Below are positions 35,355 through 44,353 of a stretch of 64,000 bases of DNA, piece by piece. The notes under the pieces were generated by a model. The model ran no database searches, was not told the DNA's origin, and was given only the letters and a program-made list of their open reading frames with translations. A program made the translations under genes and the position numbers. Source of the stretch: Rariglobus sp. (lineage in GTDB: Bacteria > Verrucomicrobiota > Verrucomicrobiia > Opitutales > Opitutaceae); contig JAQSWS010000004.1 of assembly GCA_029266495.1 (NCBI GenBank), positions 1 to 64,000 of the forward strand, written 5' to 3'. The stretch's first letter is position 1; each line of letters begins with the position of its first letter.

Positions 35355-35942
35355 ATGAACCTGCCCAATATCATCACCCTGTCGCGCATTCCGCTGATGT
35401 TCGTGGTGGTCTGGTTGATGTATCAGCAGTGGACGGGGGCGGCGACGCTGGCGTTCTGGTTGTTCATCGCCGCGGCGATCGGCGACTGGCTGGACGGCTA
35501 CATCGCACGCAAGCGCAACCTCATTTCGATTTTCGGCAAGTTCATGGATGCGCTGACGGACAAGATCTTCGTCGTGGGCATCATGATTGCGTTTGTGGAC
35601 AAGGACATCGTGCCGATCTATTTCGTGCTGATCGTGCTGTGTCGTGAGTTTTTGATCTCGGGCATGCGCATGATGGCGGCGGCCAAGGGCGTGGTGGTGG
35701 CGGCGGAGCGCGGCGGGAAGACCAAGACGCTTACGCAGCTGATCGCAGTCGGGTTTTTGTTGTTCGTGCCGATGCTGCAAGGCGACATCGCGCAGTGGGT
35801 CGCGTTTGATTTTTCGCCTTACAGCCAAGTGATCCATCACGTGGGTTTGTGGCTGTTCATCCTTGGGGTTTATTTCACGGTGCGCTCGGGCTGGGACTAT
35901 TTGTCGAAGTATCGCGGGGTGGTTTTTGAAGACGTGGGATGA
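35355..35942 (+). CDS. pgsA: CDP-diacylglycerol--glycerol-3-phosphate 3-phosphatidyltransferase
   Basis: The 195-residue integral membrane enzyme makes phosphatidylglycerol phosphate. The CDP-alcohol phosphotransferase motif is complete: GDWLDGYIARKR followed by GKFMDALTDK, giving DxxDGxxAR...GxxxDxxxD. It starts MNLPNIITLSRIPLMFVVVW and has about five membrane segments. Its stop codon overlaps the start of pgpA, the enzyme of the next step, by four bases. An upstream in-frame ATG (35313) is less likely because the N-terminus at 35355 is the normal one. Confidence 0.95.
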   Translation: MNLPNIITLSRIPLMFVVVWLMYQQWTGAATLAFWLFIAAAIGDWLDGYIARKRNLISIFGKFMDALTDKIFVVGIMIAFVDKDIVPIYFVLIVLCREFLISGMRMMAAAKGVVVAAERGGKTKTLTQLIAVGFLLFVPMLQGDIAQWVAFDFSPYSQVIHHVGLWLFILGVYFTVRSGWDYLSKYRGVVFEDVG

Positions 35943-36469
35943 GTGCGATGAAGCAACCGGTGTGGCCTCGGTTTCTGCCGACGGCGTGGGTGGTTTCGTG
36001 CGCCACGCTCGGACCGGTGGGGCGTATCCGCAGGGCTCCCGGGACCTGGGGTTCGGTGGCGGGCCTGTTGTATTTTATCACAGTATTTGCAGACCGGATC
36101 GGCAACGTGGGACTGGTGCTGTTCAGCCTGGCGGGGCTTTATTTCGCGGCCGCGATTTGCGGGGAGGCGGAGTTCCGGCTCGGCGAACGCGATCCGGGCA
36201 AGGTGGTGTTGGACGAGTTTGTGGCCATGCCGTTGTGTTTCATCGGCTGGGAGCGCTTGAAGGCCGGCGATGCCATGCCCACCTGGGCGATTTTCCTGAC
36301 CGGGTTCGCGTTGTTCCGGCTGTTTGATATCACCAAGCCTTTCGGGATAAAAAAGCTGCAAGACCTGCCCGGTGGCTGGGGCGTGGCGATCGACGACACG
36401 GCGGCGGCGCTGGCGGCATGTGCGACCCTGCACGCGGCGCATCTGGCGTGGATGCACTGGGGGGCGTGA
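35939..36469 (+). CDS. pgpA: Phosphatidylglycerophosphatase A
   Basis: The 176-residue membrane protein removes the terminal phosphate from phosphatidylglycerol phosphate, the product of PgsA. Family motifs are APGTWGSVAGLLYF, GERDPGKVVLDEFVAMPL and RLFDITKPFGIKKLQDLPGG, then GVAIDDTAAAL. The start overlaps the pgsA stop (ATGA), so the two consecutive steps are translationally coupled. Confidence 0.94.
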   Translation: MSAMKQPVWPRFLPTAWVVSCATLGPVGRIRRAPGTWGSVAGLLYFITVFADRIGNVGLVLFSLAGLYFAAAICGEAEFRLGERDPGKVVLDEFVAMPLCFIGWERLKAGDAMPTWAIFLTGFALFRLFDITKPFGIKKLQDLPGGWGVAIDDTAAALAACATLHAAHLAWMHWGA

Positions 36470-36504
36470 GGAAAAAACGTCAGGCGCGCCGCGACCCGGC
36501 GGTC

Positions 36505-37014
36505 CTATGGCAGCGGCTCGATGTTTTCGATGGACATGCAGACATGCAGTCCCTGCTGCAGGACATCCACCGCGACAATGATGCCTTTGGGATTGGCGGG
36601 GTCGTCGACCACGCCTTCGAGTCCCCACAAGGGACCGCTGGTCACGCGCACACGCGTGCCGCGCTGGATGAGCGGAAGGAGGGTGAGCTCGAAGCCGGAG
36701 GCGATGATGGCGCGCACGTCGGTCATCTGCTGCAGGAAGAGTGTTTCGTTGCCCACCGGAATGGCGCGGGCGAGCAGGTCCTGCTGGTAGATGCGGGGCT
36801 TGTCGCCGAGGAGAACCCGCGCGAAGACGTAGCCGGGAAACAGCGGTTTGGTGAAGCGCTTGGTCTGCTTGCCGTAGCGTTTCACGCTTTCGACGAGCGG
36901 GAGATAATGCTCGATTCCCTCCGCGGTGAGAAGGGAGGCGAATTTTTTTTCGCAGCGCGGTTTGGTGTGACACACAAACCACCGTGCATCGCCGGCGGCC
37001 GGGGTGTTGTTCAC
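36505..37014 (-). CDS. NusG-family transcription elongation factor paralogue
   Basis: The 169-residue protein has the NusG N-terminal (NGN) domain ([51 protein letters not shown]). A C-terminal KOW domain follows ([19 protein letters not shown]). General NusG sits with ribosomal genes; a separately placed copy with this sequence is more like the specialised RfaH/UpxY/LoaP group that promote reading of long operons. The gene start overlaps the aroQ stop by four bases. No surface-polysaccharide operon is visible next to it. The target operon is unknown. Confidence 0.88.
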   Translation of the reverse strand: MNNTPAAGDARWFVCHTKPRCEKKFASLLTAEGIEHYLPLVESVKRYGKQTKRFTKPLFPGYVFARVLLGDKPRIYQQDLLARAIPVGNETLFLQQMTDVRAIIASGFELTLLPLIQRGTRVRVTSGPLWGLEGVVDDPANPKGIIVAVDVLQQGLHVCMSIENIEPLP

Positions 37015-37439
37015 CGTTTGAGAAGAAACCGCACGGCGGCGAAATAACCCTCCAGCCCAAGCCCGCTGATGACGGCGATCGCCACGGGCGCGGTGAGCGA
37101 CGTGTGGCGGAATTCCTCGCGCTTGTAGATGTTGGAAATATGGACCTCGACCGCCGGCAGGTGGGCGCCCGCGAGGGCGTCGCGGAGGGCGACGCTGGTG
37201 TGGGTGAGGGCGGCGCCGTTGATGACGATGCCGTCGAATTTTGCGTCGGCCAGAGCGGCGATTTTGTCGATGAGCGCACCCTCGTGGTTGGACTGGAAAA
37301 AATCGAGCGAGGTCGTCGCACCAAACTCCGCGCGCAACGACGCTTCCAGATCGGCGAGGGTGGTATGCCCGTAGATCTCGGGTTCGCGTTTGCCGAGGCG
37401 GTCGAGATTGGGGCCGTTGAGGATGGCGATTTTCTTCAT
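37011..37439 (-). CDS. aroQ: 3-dehydroquinate dehydratase, type II
   Basis: The 142-residue enzyme converts 3-dehydroquinate to 3-dehydroshikimate in the shikimate pathway. It has the start [20 protein letters not shown] with the catalytic Tyr in EIYG, the [14 protein letters not shown] segment and the His in [19 protein letters not shown]. The size fits the dodecameric type II family. It is cotranscribed with the NusG paralogue through a four-base overlap. Confidence 0.95.
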   Translation of the reverse strand: MKKIAILNGPNLDRLGKREPEIYGHTTLADLEASLRAEFGATTSLDFFQSNHEGALIDKIAALADAKFDGIVINGAALTHTSVALRDALAGAHLPAVEVHISNIYKREEFRHTSLTAPVAIAVISGLGLEGYFAAVRFLLKR

Positions 37440-37485
37440 GGTGCGGGCGCTGAGGTGGCGAACTGTTGCGAACTTGCGACGGAAA

Positions 37486-38238
37486 TCAAAGCGGATTGTC
37501 GGTCGCGATGAATTCCCAGGGCAGGTTGAACTTCGCGGCGAGTTCGGCGGCGAGGGCTTTCACGCCATGGACCTCGGTCGCGTAGTGTCCGCAAAGGTAG
37601 AGATTGAGCCGCTGTTCCTGGGCGGTGTTGAACCATTCCTCGCGCAGTTCGCCGGTGACGAGCGTATCGACGCCCGCGGGCAGAAGCTCGGAGACGGCGC
37701 TGTTGCCGCTGCCGCTGCAGAACGCGACCGCCAGGGGGGCGTCGGAGCCGTATTCGATGGCGATGACGCGACCGTAGAGTTTTTCCAGTTGCGCACGCAG
37801 GGCCGAACGGGGGCCGGAGCGCGGGGCGATGCGGCCGATGGCCTCGCCATCCCTCACGAGAAACGGGCGGTCGGGGGTGAGGCCGAGCTGGCGGGCAAGG
37901 AGGGCGTTGTTGCCGAGTTCGGGATGACCGTCGAGGGGAAGGTGGTTGCTGTAGAGAGCGCAGTCGCCGCGGATGAGAGTCGACACGCGTTCGTAGACAG
38001 GGCCGGTGAGGGGGCGGGGCATGTCCCAATACATGCCATGGTGGACGATCAAAAAATCCACGCCGGCCGCCACCGCCTGTTTAAACGGGAGCAGGCCTGC
38101 GTCGACGGCGGCGCCGATTTTGGTGATGCGACCGCTATTGGCGAGTTGGAGGCCGTTGAAGGCTCCGGGCGCGTCCTTGTAGGCGGAGCGCCGGGTGCGT
38201 TCGTCGCAGTAGATGACGAGGTCTTGCAATGTGGCCAT
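37486..38238 (-). CDS. Nif3-like dinuclear metal centre protein
   Basis: The 250-residue protein has the Nif3/DUF34 features: [20 protein letters not shown] near the N-terminus, the metal-binding segment [14 protein letters not shown] and [16 protein letters not shown]. The C-terminal half has [20 protein letters not shown] and [21 protein letters not shown]. Members form hexamers with a two-metal site; the substrate is unknown, and the old GTP cyclohydrolase label is poorly supported. It lies 46 bp upstream of aroQ on the same strand. Confidence 0.9.
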   Translation of the reverse strand: MATLQDLVIYCDERTRRSAYKDAPGAFNGLQLANSGRITKIGAAVDAGLLPFKQAVAAGVDFLIVHHGMYWDMPRPLTGPVYERVSTLIRGDCALYSNHLPLDGHPELGNNALLARQLGLTPDRPFLVRDGEAIGRIAPRSGPRSALRAQLEKLYGRVIAIEYGSDAPLAVAFCSGSGNSAVSELLPAGVDTLVTGELREEWFNTAQEQRLNLYLCGHYATEVHGVKALAAELAAKFNLPWEFIATDNPL

Positions 38239-38303
38239 GCGGGTTGATGAAGACGCGGATTCGGAGTGGCAATTTTCAAAACGCGGGCTACCGATTGGCG
38301 CAC

Positions 38304-38777
38304 ATGAGCGAACCGAGCTCCGCGGTCGATTTGATCGCCCAAGCCACCCAGCAGTTTACCGAACGTCCCTCATGGGACGACTATTTCATGGCGACCGCCG
38401 TGCTGATCTCCACGCGCTCGCCGTGCGAACGCCTTCATGTCGGTTGCGTGATCGTGAGCGGGGGCGACCGGCAAAACCGGCTCATCGCAGCGGGCTACAA
38501 TGGCTTTCTGCCGGGCACGCCGCATCTCTCGCGCCTGCGCGAAGGACGCGAGCAAGCGACGGTGCATGCGGAGCAAAACGCCATCGCCGACGCCGCCCGC
38601 CGCGGCAGTCCGGTCGAGGGGGGCGTCGCCTACGTCACCCATTATCCGTGCATCAACTGCGCGAAGATCCTCGCCGCCGCCGGCATCGCGGAGATCCGCT
38701 ATCGTTATGATTACAACAACGATTTGCTGGTCGGCCCCCTGCTGGAGGATGCCAACGTAAAAGTATTGAAACTTTAA
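38304..38777 (+). CDS. dCMP deaminase-like cytidine deaminase family protein
   Basis: The 157-residue enzyme has the zinc-binding motifs HAEQNAIADAA and YPCINCAKILAAAGI. Such enzymes deaminate deoxycytidylate to deoxyuridylate, feeding thymidylate synthesis, and the segment RLHVGCVIVSGGDRQNRLIA is typical of the dCMP group. The start ATG at 38304 gives MSEPSSAVDLIAQ; an open frame continues upstream over the Nif3-like gene's start and is not used. YqgE follows 27 bp downstream. Confidence 0.9.
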   Translation: MSEPSSAVDLIAQATQQFTERPSWDDYFMATAVLISTRSPCERLHVGCVIVSGGDRQNRLIAAGYNGFLPGTPHLSRLREGREQATVHAEQNAIADAARRGSPVEGGVAYVTHYPCINCAKILAAAGIAEIRYRYDYNNDLLVGPLLEDANVKVLKL

Positions 38778-38804
38778 GCCGCTCTTCGCTGTCGTTCCCC
38801 GCCG

Positions 38805-39365
38805 ATGTCCACCCGACATTCCGACCCCTCCGCCGTGCTTGGCGGCTCATTGCTGTTGGCCCATCCCTCGCTGCGCGAGGAGACGTTCAAGCACACGGTC
38901 ATTCTGATCGCTTCGCATGATGACGGCGGGGCGATGGGCGTCGTGCTGAACCGTCCGCTGGACAAGCGCCTCGGCGACCTCAACACGGAGTTTGGCTTGA
39001 GCGCGCTGGCCAACGTTCCGCTGTTCGCGGGCGGCCCCGTGCAACCGGCGCAGGTGATTCTTTGCGTCTGGCGCCCGCATCCCGACCACGACGGGTTTCA
39101 GCTCATGTTTGGCATCGATCCGCAACGTGCGGAGGAGTTGATGAACGAGGAAGGCGTGCACATGCGGGCATTCCTCGGCTACGCCGGCTGGACGGGCGGG
39201 CAGCTTGAGGACGAGTTGAGGCGGGACACCTGGGTGGTCAGCCCGCTGGTGGCGGATCTTCTGGAGGATTCGCCGGACGAACAGCTTTGGCGCGACCTCC
39301 TCGGGCAGATCGACGACGAGTGGAAGCTTCTGGCCAACGAGCCGGATGACCCGAGCGTGAATTGA
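38805..39365 (+). CDS. YqgE/AlgH family protein
   Basis: The 186-residue protein begins GGSLLLAHPSLREETFKHTV and has VVLNRPLDKRLGDL, PLFAGGPVQPAQVILCVWRP and FLGYAGWTGGQLEDELRRDT, all characteristic of the YqgE/AlgH (UPF0301) family. The fold is known but the biochemical function is not. It is probably cotranscribed with the deaminase gene 27 bp upstream. Confidence 0.92.
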   Translation: MSTRHSDPSAVLGGSLLLAHPSLREETFKHTVILIASHDDGGAMGVVLNRPLDKRLGDLNTEFGLSALANVPLFAGGPVQPAQVILCVWRPHPDHDGFQLMFGIDPQRAEELMNEEGVHMRAFLGYAGWTGGQLEDELRRDTWVVSPLVADLLEDSPDEQLWRDLLGQIDDEWKLLANEPDDPSVN

Positions 39366-39408
39366 GCGGCGGACGGGGGTGCGGACCCGACCGGCGGGCG
39401 GGCCTGCA

Positions 39409-40929
39409 TCAGCCGGCGAGCAGGCCTTCGATTTTTCGGGCGAGGGCGGCGGAGGATTCGTCGAGCCAGCGTTCGCCTTTGTCAGGTGTTGCGAGCGTGG
39501 CGTCGCCCATCACGCCGCTTTTGGAAACGTCGGAAGTCTTCCAGGCGAACACCGCCGCCGCGCCCTCGGGTCGCAACGTGCCCGGGGCATCGATGCGCGA
39601 GGGGTATTCGCAAACGGCGCGGTCCATGCGCACGAATTCGGGTGCGCCGGCGAGCATGAGGGACGTTTCCCATTCGCCCGCGTGAAAACCAAACGCCTGT
39701 TCCTGTGGCGCCTGCGCCGGACGATAGTGGCCGCTGAGCATGCCTGCGCGCAGGCCGAGTGTCGTCTGGATCTCGCGCAGCGTGGCGACGAGGGTGGCGC
39801 TGTTGCCGCCGTGGGTGTTGAGCACCGCGATCTGCCGGAAACCGAGGGCTTTCAATTCCGTGGCGATCGCGAGCAGCTGCCGGCGCAACGTCCGGGCCGA
39901 GATCGTGATCGTGCCGGTGAAGCCGAGGTGTTCGTTGCTTTTCCCGTAGGTGATCGGCGGGGCGACGAATACGGGAGCGTCCGGGGCGAGTCGTGGCAAT
40001 GCGCGGGCAAGCCAGAGCTTGTTGAGCATCGCATCGGTTCCGAGCGGGAGGTGGTGCCCGTGCTGCTCGATGGCGCAGGCCGGGATGATCACGAGCGCCT
40101 TCGATTTGCCGGCAATGGCCGTGAGTTGCTCCGCAGTCATCGAGGCGAGTTCGCGTCCCTGTTCAACGGTCACGGACGGTGGCATCGCCGGCGGGGGCAC
40201 GGCGGCGGGAGGTTCGTGAGGCGTGCCGTGGGCGAGGATTTCGTCGAGCAGTCCGGAGAGCATGGCGGATGCTTCGGAAAAGAGACGTTCGGGATCCAGC
40301 GACGGATCAGGTGAGGCCGGGGCCGGCTGACCAAAATAGCCGGGTCTGAAATCCGTGTCGCGCACGTCGGCCTGCGCGGAGGACTTCACGGGTGCCCGGC
40401 CGAGCAGGCGGGCGGCGACCGCCTGGGTGCGGACACGGTTGGGATCGGCGGGGTGGAACCCCAGGCCGATTCCCGCCGAGCCGATCACGTAGGCGCGCAG
40501 GTCGAGGGCGGTGCGGGCGTCGAGCGCGGCGGTGGACACGAGCTCGGCGTTCCAGGGGCTGGTGTTGAAAAACAACACGCGGGAAAACCCGGAGGCCTTC
40601 ACGCTGGTGACGATCTCGTTGAGAGTGTCGAGCGCGGTCTCTGCATCGACGCCGAAATGGGTATGCGAGTAAGGGGCGGCTCCGAAGCGCAACGGCGGGA
40701 GCACGAGGAGTTGTGTTTGCCCGACGGATGCGGCGACGGCGGCACGCAAGACGGCTGAACCGACCACTTCCTCGGCTTCGAGCGGAAGGCCGAGTCCGTG
40801 ATCGGCGAAACCATGGACGGGCAGCACTACCAGCATCCGTGATTTGTCCGGCCGGGTGAACAAGTCGCTCCAGGTGTGGTGGGCCCAGGCGGTCGCGGGG
40901 TCGGCGTTGGCGAGCCAGAGAAAAGACAT
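39409..40929 (-). CDS. Tandem creatininase-family protein with degenerate N-terminal half
   Basis: The 506-residue protein holds two creatininase-like domains. The C-terminal one (about 260-506) keeps the metal/active-site pattern: ACAIEQHGHHLPLGTDAML with Glu288, His290 and Asp299, NTHGGN (371-376) and FHAGEWE (415-421). The N-terminal one (about 30-235) aligns in order, but the matching places read VLPVHGFADHGLGLPLEAEE, FFNTSPWN and GFHPADPNR, so the Glu, His and Asp ligands are gone. The family includes creatinine, formamide and redox-cofactor amidohydrolases; the substrate here is unknown. The two halves are joined by a Pro-rich linker (about 236-252). It is a single-gene unit converging on YqgE. 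Confidence 0.83.
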   Translation of the reverse strand: MSFLWLANADPATAWAHHTWSDLFTRPDKSRMLVVLPVHGFADHGLGLPLEAEEVVGSAVLRAAVAASVGQTQLLVLPPLRFGAAPYSHTHFGVDAETALDTLNEIVTSVKASGFSRVLFFNTSPWNAELVSTAALDARTALDLRAYVIGSAGIGLGFHPADPNRVRTQAVAARLLGRAPVKSSAQADVRDTDFRPGYFGQPAPASPDPSLDPERLFSEASAMLSGLLDEILAHGTPHEPPAAVPPPAMPPSVTVEQGRELASMTAEQLTAIAGKSKALVIIPACAIEQHGHHLPLGTDAMLNKLWLARALPRLAPDAPVFVAPPITYGKSNEHLGFTGTITISARTLRRQLLAIATELKALGFRQIAVLNTHGGNSATLVATLREIQTTLGLRAGMLSGHYRPAQAPQEQAFGFHAGEWETSLMLAGAPEFVRMDRAVCEYPSRIDAPGTLRPEGAAAVFAWKTSDVSKSGVMGDATLATPDKGERWLDESSAALARKIEGLLAG

Positions 40930-40978
40930 GGGGTCAGAGGCTAGCCGGTAAGCATCGCGGGGTGCAAGAGCGCCTGCG

Positions 40979-41416
40979 TCACTTGCTCCGCACGGTGAGC
41001 AACCGGTCGACGACCTGGTTGACCACCTCGTCGACCTGGGTGGTGAAAGCGACCTGTTTTTGATACGACACCGACAGGTAGGGGAACACCGCCTGCGGAT
41101 CGCGGACGCCGATTTTCAGATAGACCATGTGATCGGAAAAATCCCACGCCCAGCGGTCTTCATAGAGGATCACGGCCTGCGCCGAGTCGGGCAGCAGGGT
41201 GATCGGGCCGCTCTCCGCCTCGAAACCGCGTGCCTGCAACGCGCGAACGATCCGCACGTCGATGCCGTGGTTTTCCTTGAGGTTGCGCACCACGAAAAAC
41301 CGCCGGACATCCCGCAGGTCGCGGTCTTTTTCGGAGACATGCGTCCGTGTTGAGGCACAGCCGGCGAACAGCGCGCACACCAGCAGCAGGATGATTGAAG
41401 GGACGGCGGACTTCAT
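40979..41416 (-). CDS. Small putative lipoprotein
   Basis: The 145-residue protein has a lipoprotein signal MKSAVPSIILLLVCALFAGC with Cys20. The mature part includes VRRFFVVRNLKENHGIDVRI and LYEDRWAWDFSDHMVYLKIG, which suggests a compact alpha/beta domain. I do not recognise a named family. The ATG at 41416 is taken; the frame runs 17 codons further. It lies between the creatininase gene (50 bp downstream) and the divergent CvfB-like gene. Confidence 0.75.
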   Translation of the reverse strand: MKSAVPSIILLLVCALFAGCASTRTHVSEKDRDLRDVRRFFVVRNLKENHGIDVRIVRALQARGFEAESGPITLLPDSAQAVILYEDRWAWDFSDHMVYLKIGVRDPQAVFPYLSVSYQKQVAFTTQVDEVVNQVVDRLLTVRSK

Positions 41417-41500
41417 GAAGTCACCAGCCACGACGGAAACGAGCCGCGCTGCAATCCTCAGTTGCATGGCGCGGCGACCGGGTCACCTTGGGAGCGACAC

Positions 41501-42355
41501 ATGGCCATCATCGGCAAACGCAACCAGCTCACCGTTCTCAAGTCCGCCCCTCCCGGGTTCTACCTCGATGGAGGATCGCACGGCGAATTGCTGCTGCCCG
41601 GCGCGCTTATCCCGCCCGGTGCGAAGGTGGGCGATGTGCTCGACGTCTTTCTATACCGTGACTCGGAGGACCGGCTCGTCACCACGACCGAAACACCGCA
41701 CGCGGAGGTGGGTGAATTTGCCTACCTGCGCGTCGTGAGCGTGGCGCCCCGCATCGGCGTGTTTCTCGACTGGGGCCTGAGCAAGGACCTGCTGCTGCCC
41801 ATCCGTGAACTCAAGCAGGGTGGCGTCGAGCGCGGAGACTGGATCATTGTTTACGTGATGCTCGACACGAAGACCGATCGCATCGTGGCGAGCGCGCGGA
41901 TCAACCGCCACATGAGCACCACTCCTCCCGTGTATGGCGAAGGCCAGGAGGTGAGCCTGCTCATCACGGGCGAGACGCCGCTCGGTTACAACGCGATCGT
42001 CAACAACGCGCATCGCGGCCTGCTTTATCACAGCGACCTCTCCGGGCAGCTTGGTGTCGGTCAAAAACTTGACGGGTTTGTGAACACGGTGCGCGAGGAC
42101 GGGAAGATCGACCTGCGGCTTGACCGTGCCGGCTACCAGCGCATCGCGTCGAACACCGACAAAGTCCTCGAGGTGCTCACGGCGGCGGGCGGACGGCTGC
42201 CGTTCAATGACGACAGTTCGCCGGAGGAGATCCGGGCGGCCTTTGGCATGAGCAAAAAGGCATTCAAGCAGGCGATCGGCTCGCTGTTCAAGGACCGCCG
42301 CATCGTGATCGCCAAGCATGGCATCCGCCAGGCGGACGTATCGGCCAAATCCTGA
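41501..42355 (+). CDS. CvfB/YitL-like S1-domain RNA-binding protein
   Basis: The 284-residue protein has three or four S1-like beta-barrels and a C-terminal winged helix. Typical CvfB features are GKRNQLTVLKSAPPGFYLDG at the start, FLDWGLSKDLLLPIRELKQG in the second barrel and MSKKAFKQAIGSLFKDRRIV in the winged helix. CvfB-type proteins bind RNA and affect expression of several genes in Firmicutes; the role here is inferred only from homology. The S4 gene follows after 14 bp. Confidence 0.9.
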   Translation: MAIIGKRNQLTVLKSAPPGFYLDGGSHGELLLPGALIPPGAKVGDVLDVFLYRDSEDRLVTTTETPHAEVGEFAYLRVVSVAPRIGVFLDWGLSKDLLLPIRELKQGGVERGDWIIVYVMLDTKTDRIVASARINRHMSTTPPVYGEGQEVSLLITGETPLGYNAIVNNAHRGLLYHSDLSGQLGVGQKLDGFVNTVREDGKIDLRLDRAGYQRIASNTDKVLEVLTAAGGRLPFNDDSSPEEIRAAFGMSKKAFKQAIGSLFKDRRIVIAKHGIRQADVSAKS

Positions 42356-42369
42356 TCCACTTTCAACTC

Positions 42370-42603
42370 ATGTCCGCTTCCGAAAACATGTCCCGCACCA
42401 TCACCGTGAGAGCCGAGCCCATCGAGCTTTGCCAGCTTCTGAAATTCGCCGGTCTCGCCGATAACGGCGGCGCCGCCAAGGCGATCATCAGCGAGGGGCA
42501 GGTGCTGCTCAACGGGGTCGTTGAAACGCAAAAGCGCAAGAAGGTCATGGGCGGCGATCGCGTCACGCTCGGTGACGAGACGATCGTCGTGAAAGTGGGT
42601 TGA
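42370..42603 (+). CDS. Small S4-domain RNA-binding protein
   Basis: The 77-residue protein is nearly all S4 domain: LLKFAGLADNGGAAKAIISE and QVLLNGVVETQKRKKVMGGD, the YaaA/YbcJ type. It should bind structured RNA, perhaps ribosomal. A second ATG at 42388 would remove six residues. It sits between the CvfB-like gene and an FKBP gene, all spaced under 20 bp. Confidence 0.88.
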   Translation: MSASENMSRTITVRAEPIELCQLLKFAGLADNGGAAKAIISEGQVLLNGVVETQKRKKVMGGDRVTLGDETIVVKVG

Positions 42604-42621
42604 TCGCGCCTGTTTTTCTTT

Positions 42622-42954
42622 ATGCCCAAACCCGAAATCAAGATTGAGCAACTCAAAGCCGGCGCCGGACGCACCCCGAAAAAGGGCGAGGCCGTGACCG
42701 TTCACTACACGGGCTGGCTCACCGACGGCAGCAAGTTCGACAGCTCGGTGGACCGGAACGACCCGTTCACCTTTGTGCTGGGCGCGGGCCAGGTGATCGC
42801 CGGCTGGGATCTCGGTGTCGCCACGATGAAAACCGGCGACAAGGTGAAGCTGACCCTTCCGCCGGAGCTCGCGTATGGAGCGGGCGGATACCCGGGGGCG
42901 ATCCCTCCCAATGCCACGCTGGTGTTTGATGTGGAACTGCTGAAGATCGGTTGA
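42622..42954 (+). CDS. FKBP-type peptidyl-prolyl isomerase
   Basis: The 110-residue protein is a single FKBP domain: [40 protein letters not shown] and [20 protein letters not shown]. It has no signal peptide, so cytoplasmic folding help is likely. It lies 18 bp after the S4 gene in the same direction. Confidence 0.95.
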   Translation: MPKPEIKIEQLKAGAGRTPKKGEAVTVHYTGWLTDGSKFDSSVDRNDPFTFVLGAGQVIAGWDLGVATMKTGDKVKLTLPPELAYGAGGYPGAIPPNATLVFDVELLKIG

Positions 42955-42978
42955 TTTTCACCGGTTGAGGACGCACCC

Positions 42979-43665
42979 ATGAAAATCATCATCACCGGTG
43001 TCACGCGTGGCCTGGGCCGTGCGCTTGCCGAGGAGTTCATCCGGCTCGGCCACACCGTCATCGGTTGTGGACGCGGCTCCGAGGGTGTTTTTGACCTGCG
43101 CATGAAACACGGCGCACCGCACAGCTTCGATGTGGCGGACGTGTCCAACTCCACGAAAGTCGGCATGTGGGGGGCGCGGGTTCTGGGGTTTGGCGAGGTG
43201 CCGGATCTGCTCATCAACAATGCCGGGATCATGAACACCCCCGCGCCGCTCTGGGAGGTGCCGGCCGAGGAATTCGCCTCGCTCGTCAACGTCAACATCA
43301 CCGGCGTGGCCAATGTCATTCGTGAGTTCGTGCCCGCGATGGTTGCGGCGAAAAAAGGCGTGATCGTCAATCTGAGCTCAGGCTGGGGACGCAGCGTGTC
43401 GCCGGAGGTCGCCCCGTATTGCGCGAGCAAATGGGCGATTGAGGGGCTCACGAAGGCGCTGGCCGGGGAATTGCCCGCGGGCATGGCGGCGATCCCGCTC
43501 AACCCCGGGGTGATCGATACCGACATGCTTCGCCAGTGCTGGGCGGATGAGGCGGGCAGCTACCCGAAGGCCGAGGCATGGGCCAGGGTCGCGGCGCCCT
43601 TCATCCTGCAACTCGGTGCCAAGGACAACGGGAAGAGCCTCACCGTGCCGGGCTTTGAGGGTTAG
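42979..43665 (+). CDS. Short-chain dehydrogenase/reductase (SDR) family protein
   Basis: The 228-residue protein has a Rossmann cofactor motif (ITGVTRGLGRALAEEF), the NNAG motif, a catalytic Ser in VNLSSGWG and YCASK with the YxxxK pair. The substrate is unknown. It lies 24 bp after the FKBP gene and could be the last gene of that short run. Confidence 0.92.
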   Translation: MKIIITGVTRGLGRALAEEFIRLGHTVIGCGRGSEGVFDLRMKHGAPHSFDVADVSNSTKVGMWGARVLGFGEVPDLLINNAGIMNTPAPLWEVPAEEFASLVNVNITGVANVIREFVPAMVAAKKGVIVNLSSGWGRSVSPEVAPYCASKWAIEGLTKALAGELPAGMAAIPLNPGVIDTDMLRQCWADEAGSYPKAEAWARVAAPFILQLGAKDNGKSLTVPGFEG

Positions 43666-43703
43666 GAGGCGCACGGCTGCTTGCGAGCCATCGTGATTTA
43701 TAC

Positions 43704-44345
43704 ATGATCGCGAACATCATGAACCGCACCTTATCCCTTCGGGTGGCGTTGATGCTCGGTTTTGCCTCCTGTGCTTCAGCGCTGGAACTGGGTCAGACGC
43801 TGGCTGACGTTGAGGCCGAGCTGGGTGAACCTGCCGGTAAACTGGTGAGCGCGCAGCGGAGCATTTACCGGTGGCCGGATGTGGAGGTCACCTTGGACGA
43901 AGGGCGGGTGAGCCGCATTGTTTATCGCGATCGGGTGGGCGAGGCCGCCACCGGCGAACGCAGGCGGCGCTCCCTTGAGGCGGCGCAGAAGATCCGCGAC
44001 GACGCCATGCGGGTTGCGGACGAACGTGAAGCCGAGCGTGTGGCACAGGAGGAGCGTGAGCGTCCCGAGCGGGAACGCCGGGCGCAGGCGGAGAAAATCG
44101 CCGCGCTCGAAGCGGCCCTTGAATCCCAGCGCGCCGCCTTGCAGGCCGAGCTGGCGCAAGTGGCGCAACAACGTTCTGAAGAACGTGCGGCGCGCTTGCG
44201 TTCGCTTGGCAAGGAACTGAGCTCGCTCCGGCTTGAGATCGAGCATGCTCGCACCGATGGCGATTCCGAGCGGGTGACGCGACTGCGAGGTGTCCTGCTG
44301 GCAAAGGCCCAGGAATTCAAGCGCGTCGAACGACAGGCTCCTTAA
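43704..44345 (+). CDS. Exported coiled-coil protein
   Basis: The 213-residue protein has a signal peptide (RVALMLGFASCASALELG) and a short globular part with VEAELGEPAGKLVSAQRSIY. A long charged coiled coil then runs from about residue 85 to the end (QKIRDDAMRVADEREAERVA, ESQRAALQAELAQVAQQRSE). The globular part resembles small periplasmic domains of the SmpA/BamE type, but this is weak. The DUF4337 gene follows eight bases later. No function is assigned. Confidence 0.7.
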   Translation: MIANIMNRTLSLRVALMLGFASCASALELGQTLADVEAELGEPAGKLVSAQRSIYRWPDVEVTLDEGRVSRIVYRDRVGEAATGERRRRSLEAAQKIRDDAMRVADEREAERVAQEERERPERERRAQAEKIAALEAALESQRAALQAELAQVAQQRSEERAARLRSLGKELSSLRLEIEHARTDGDSERVTRLRGVLLAKAQEFKRVERQAP

Positions 44346-44353
44346 TTTACGTC

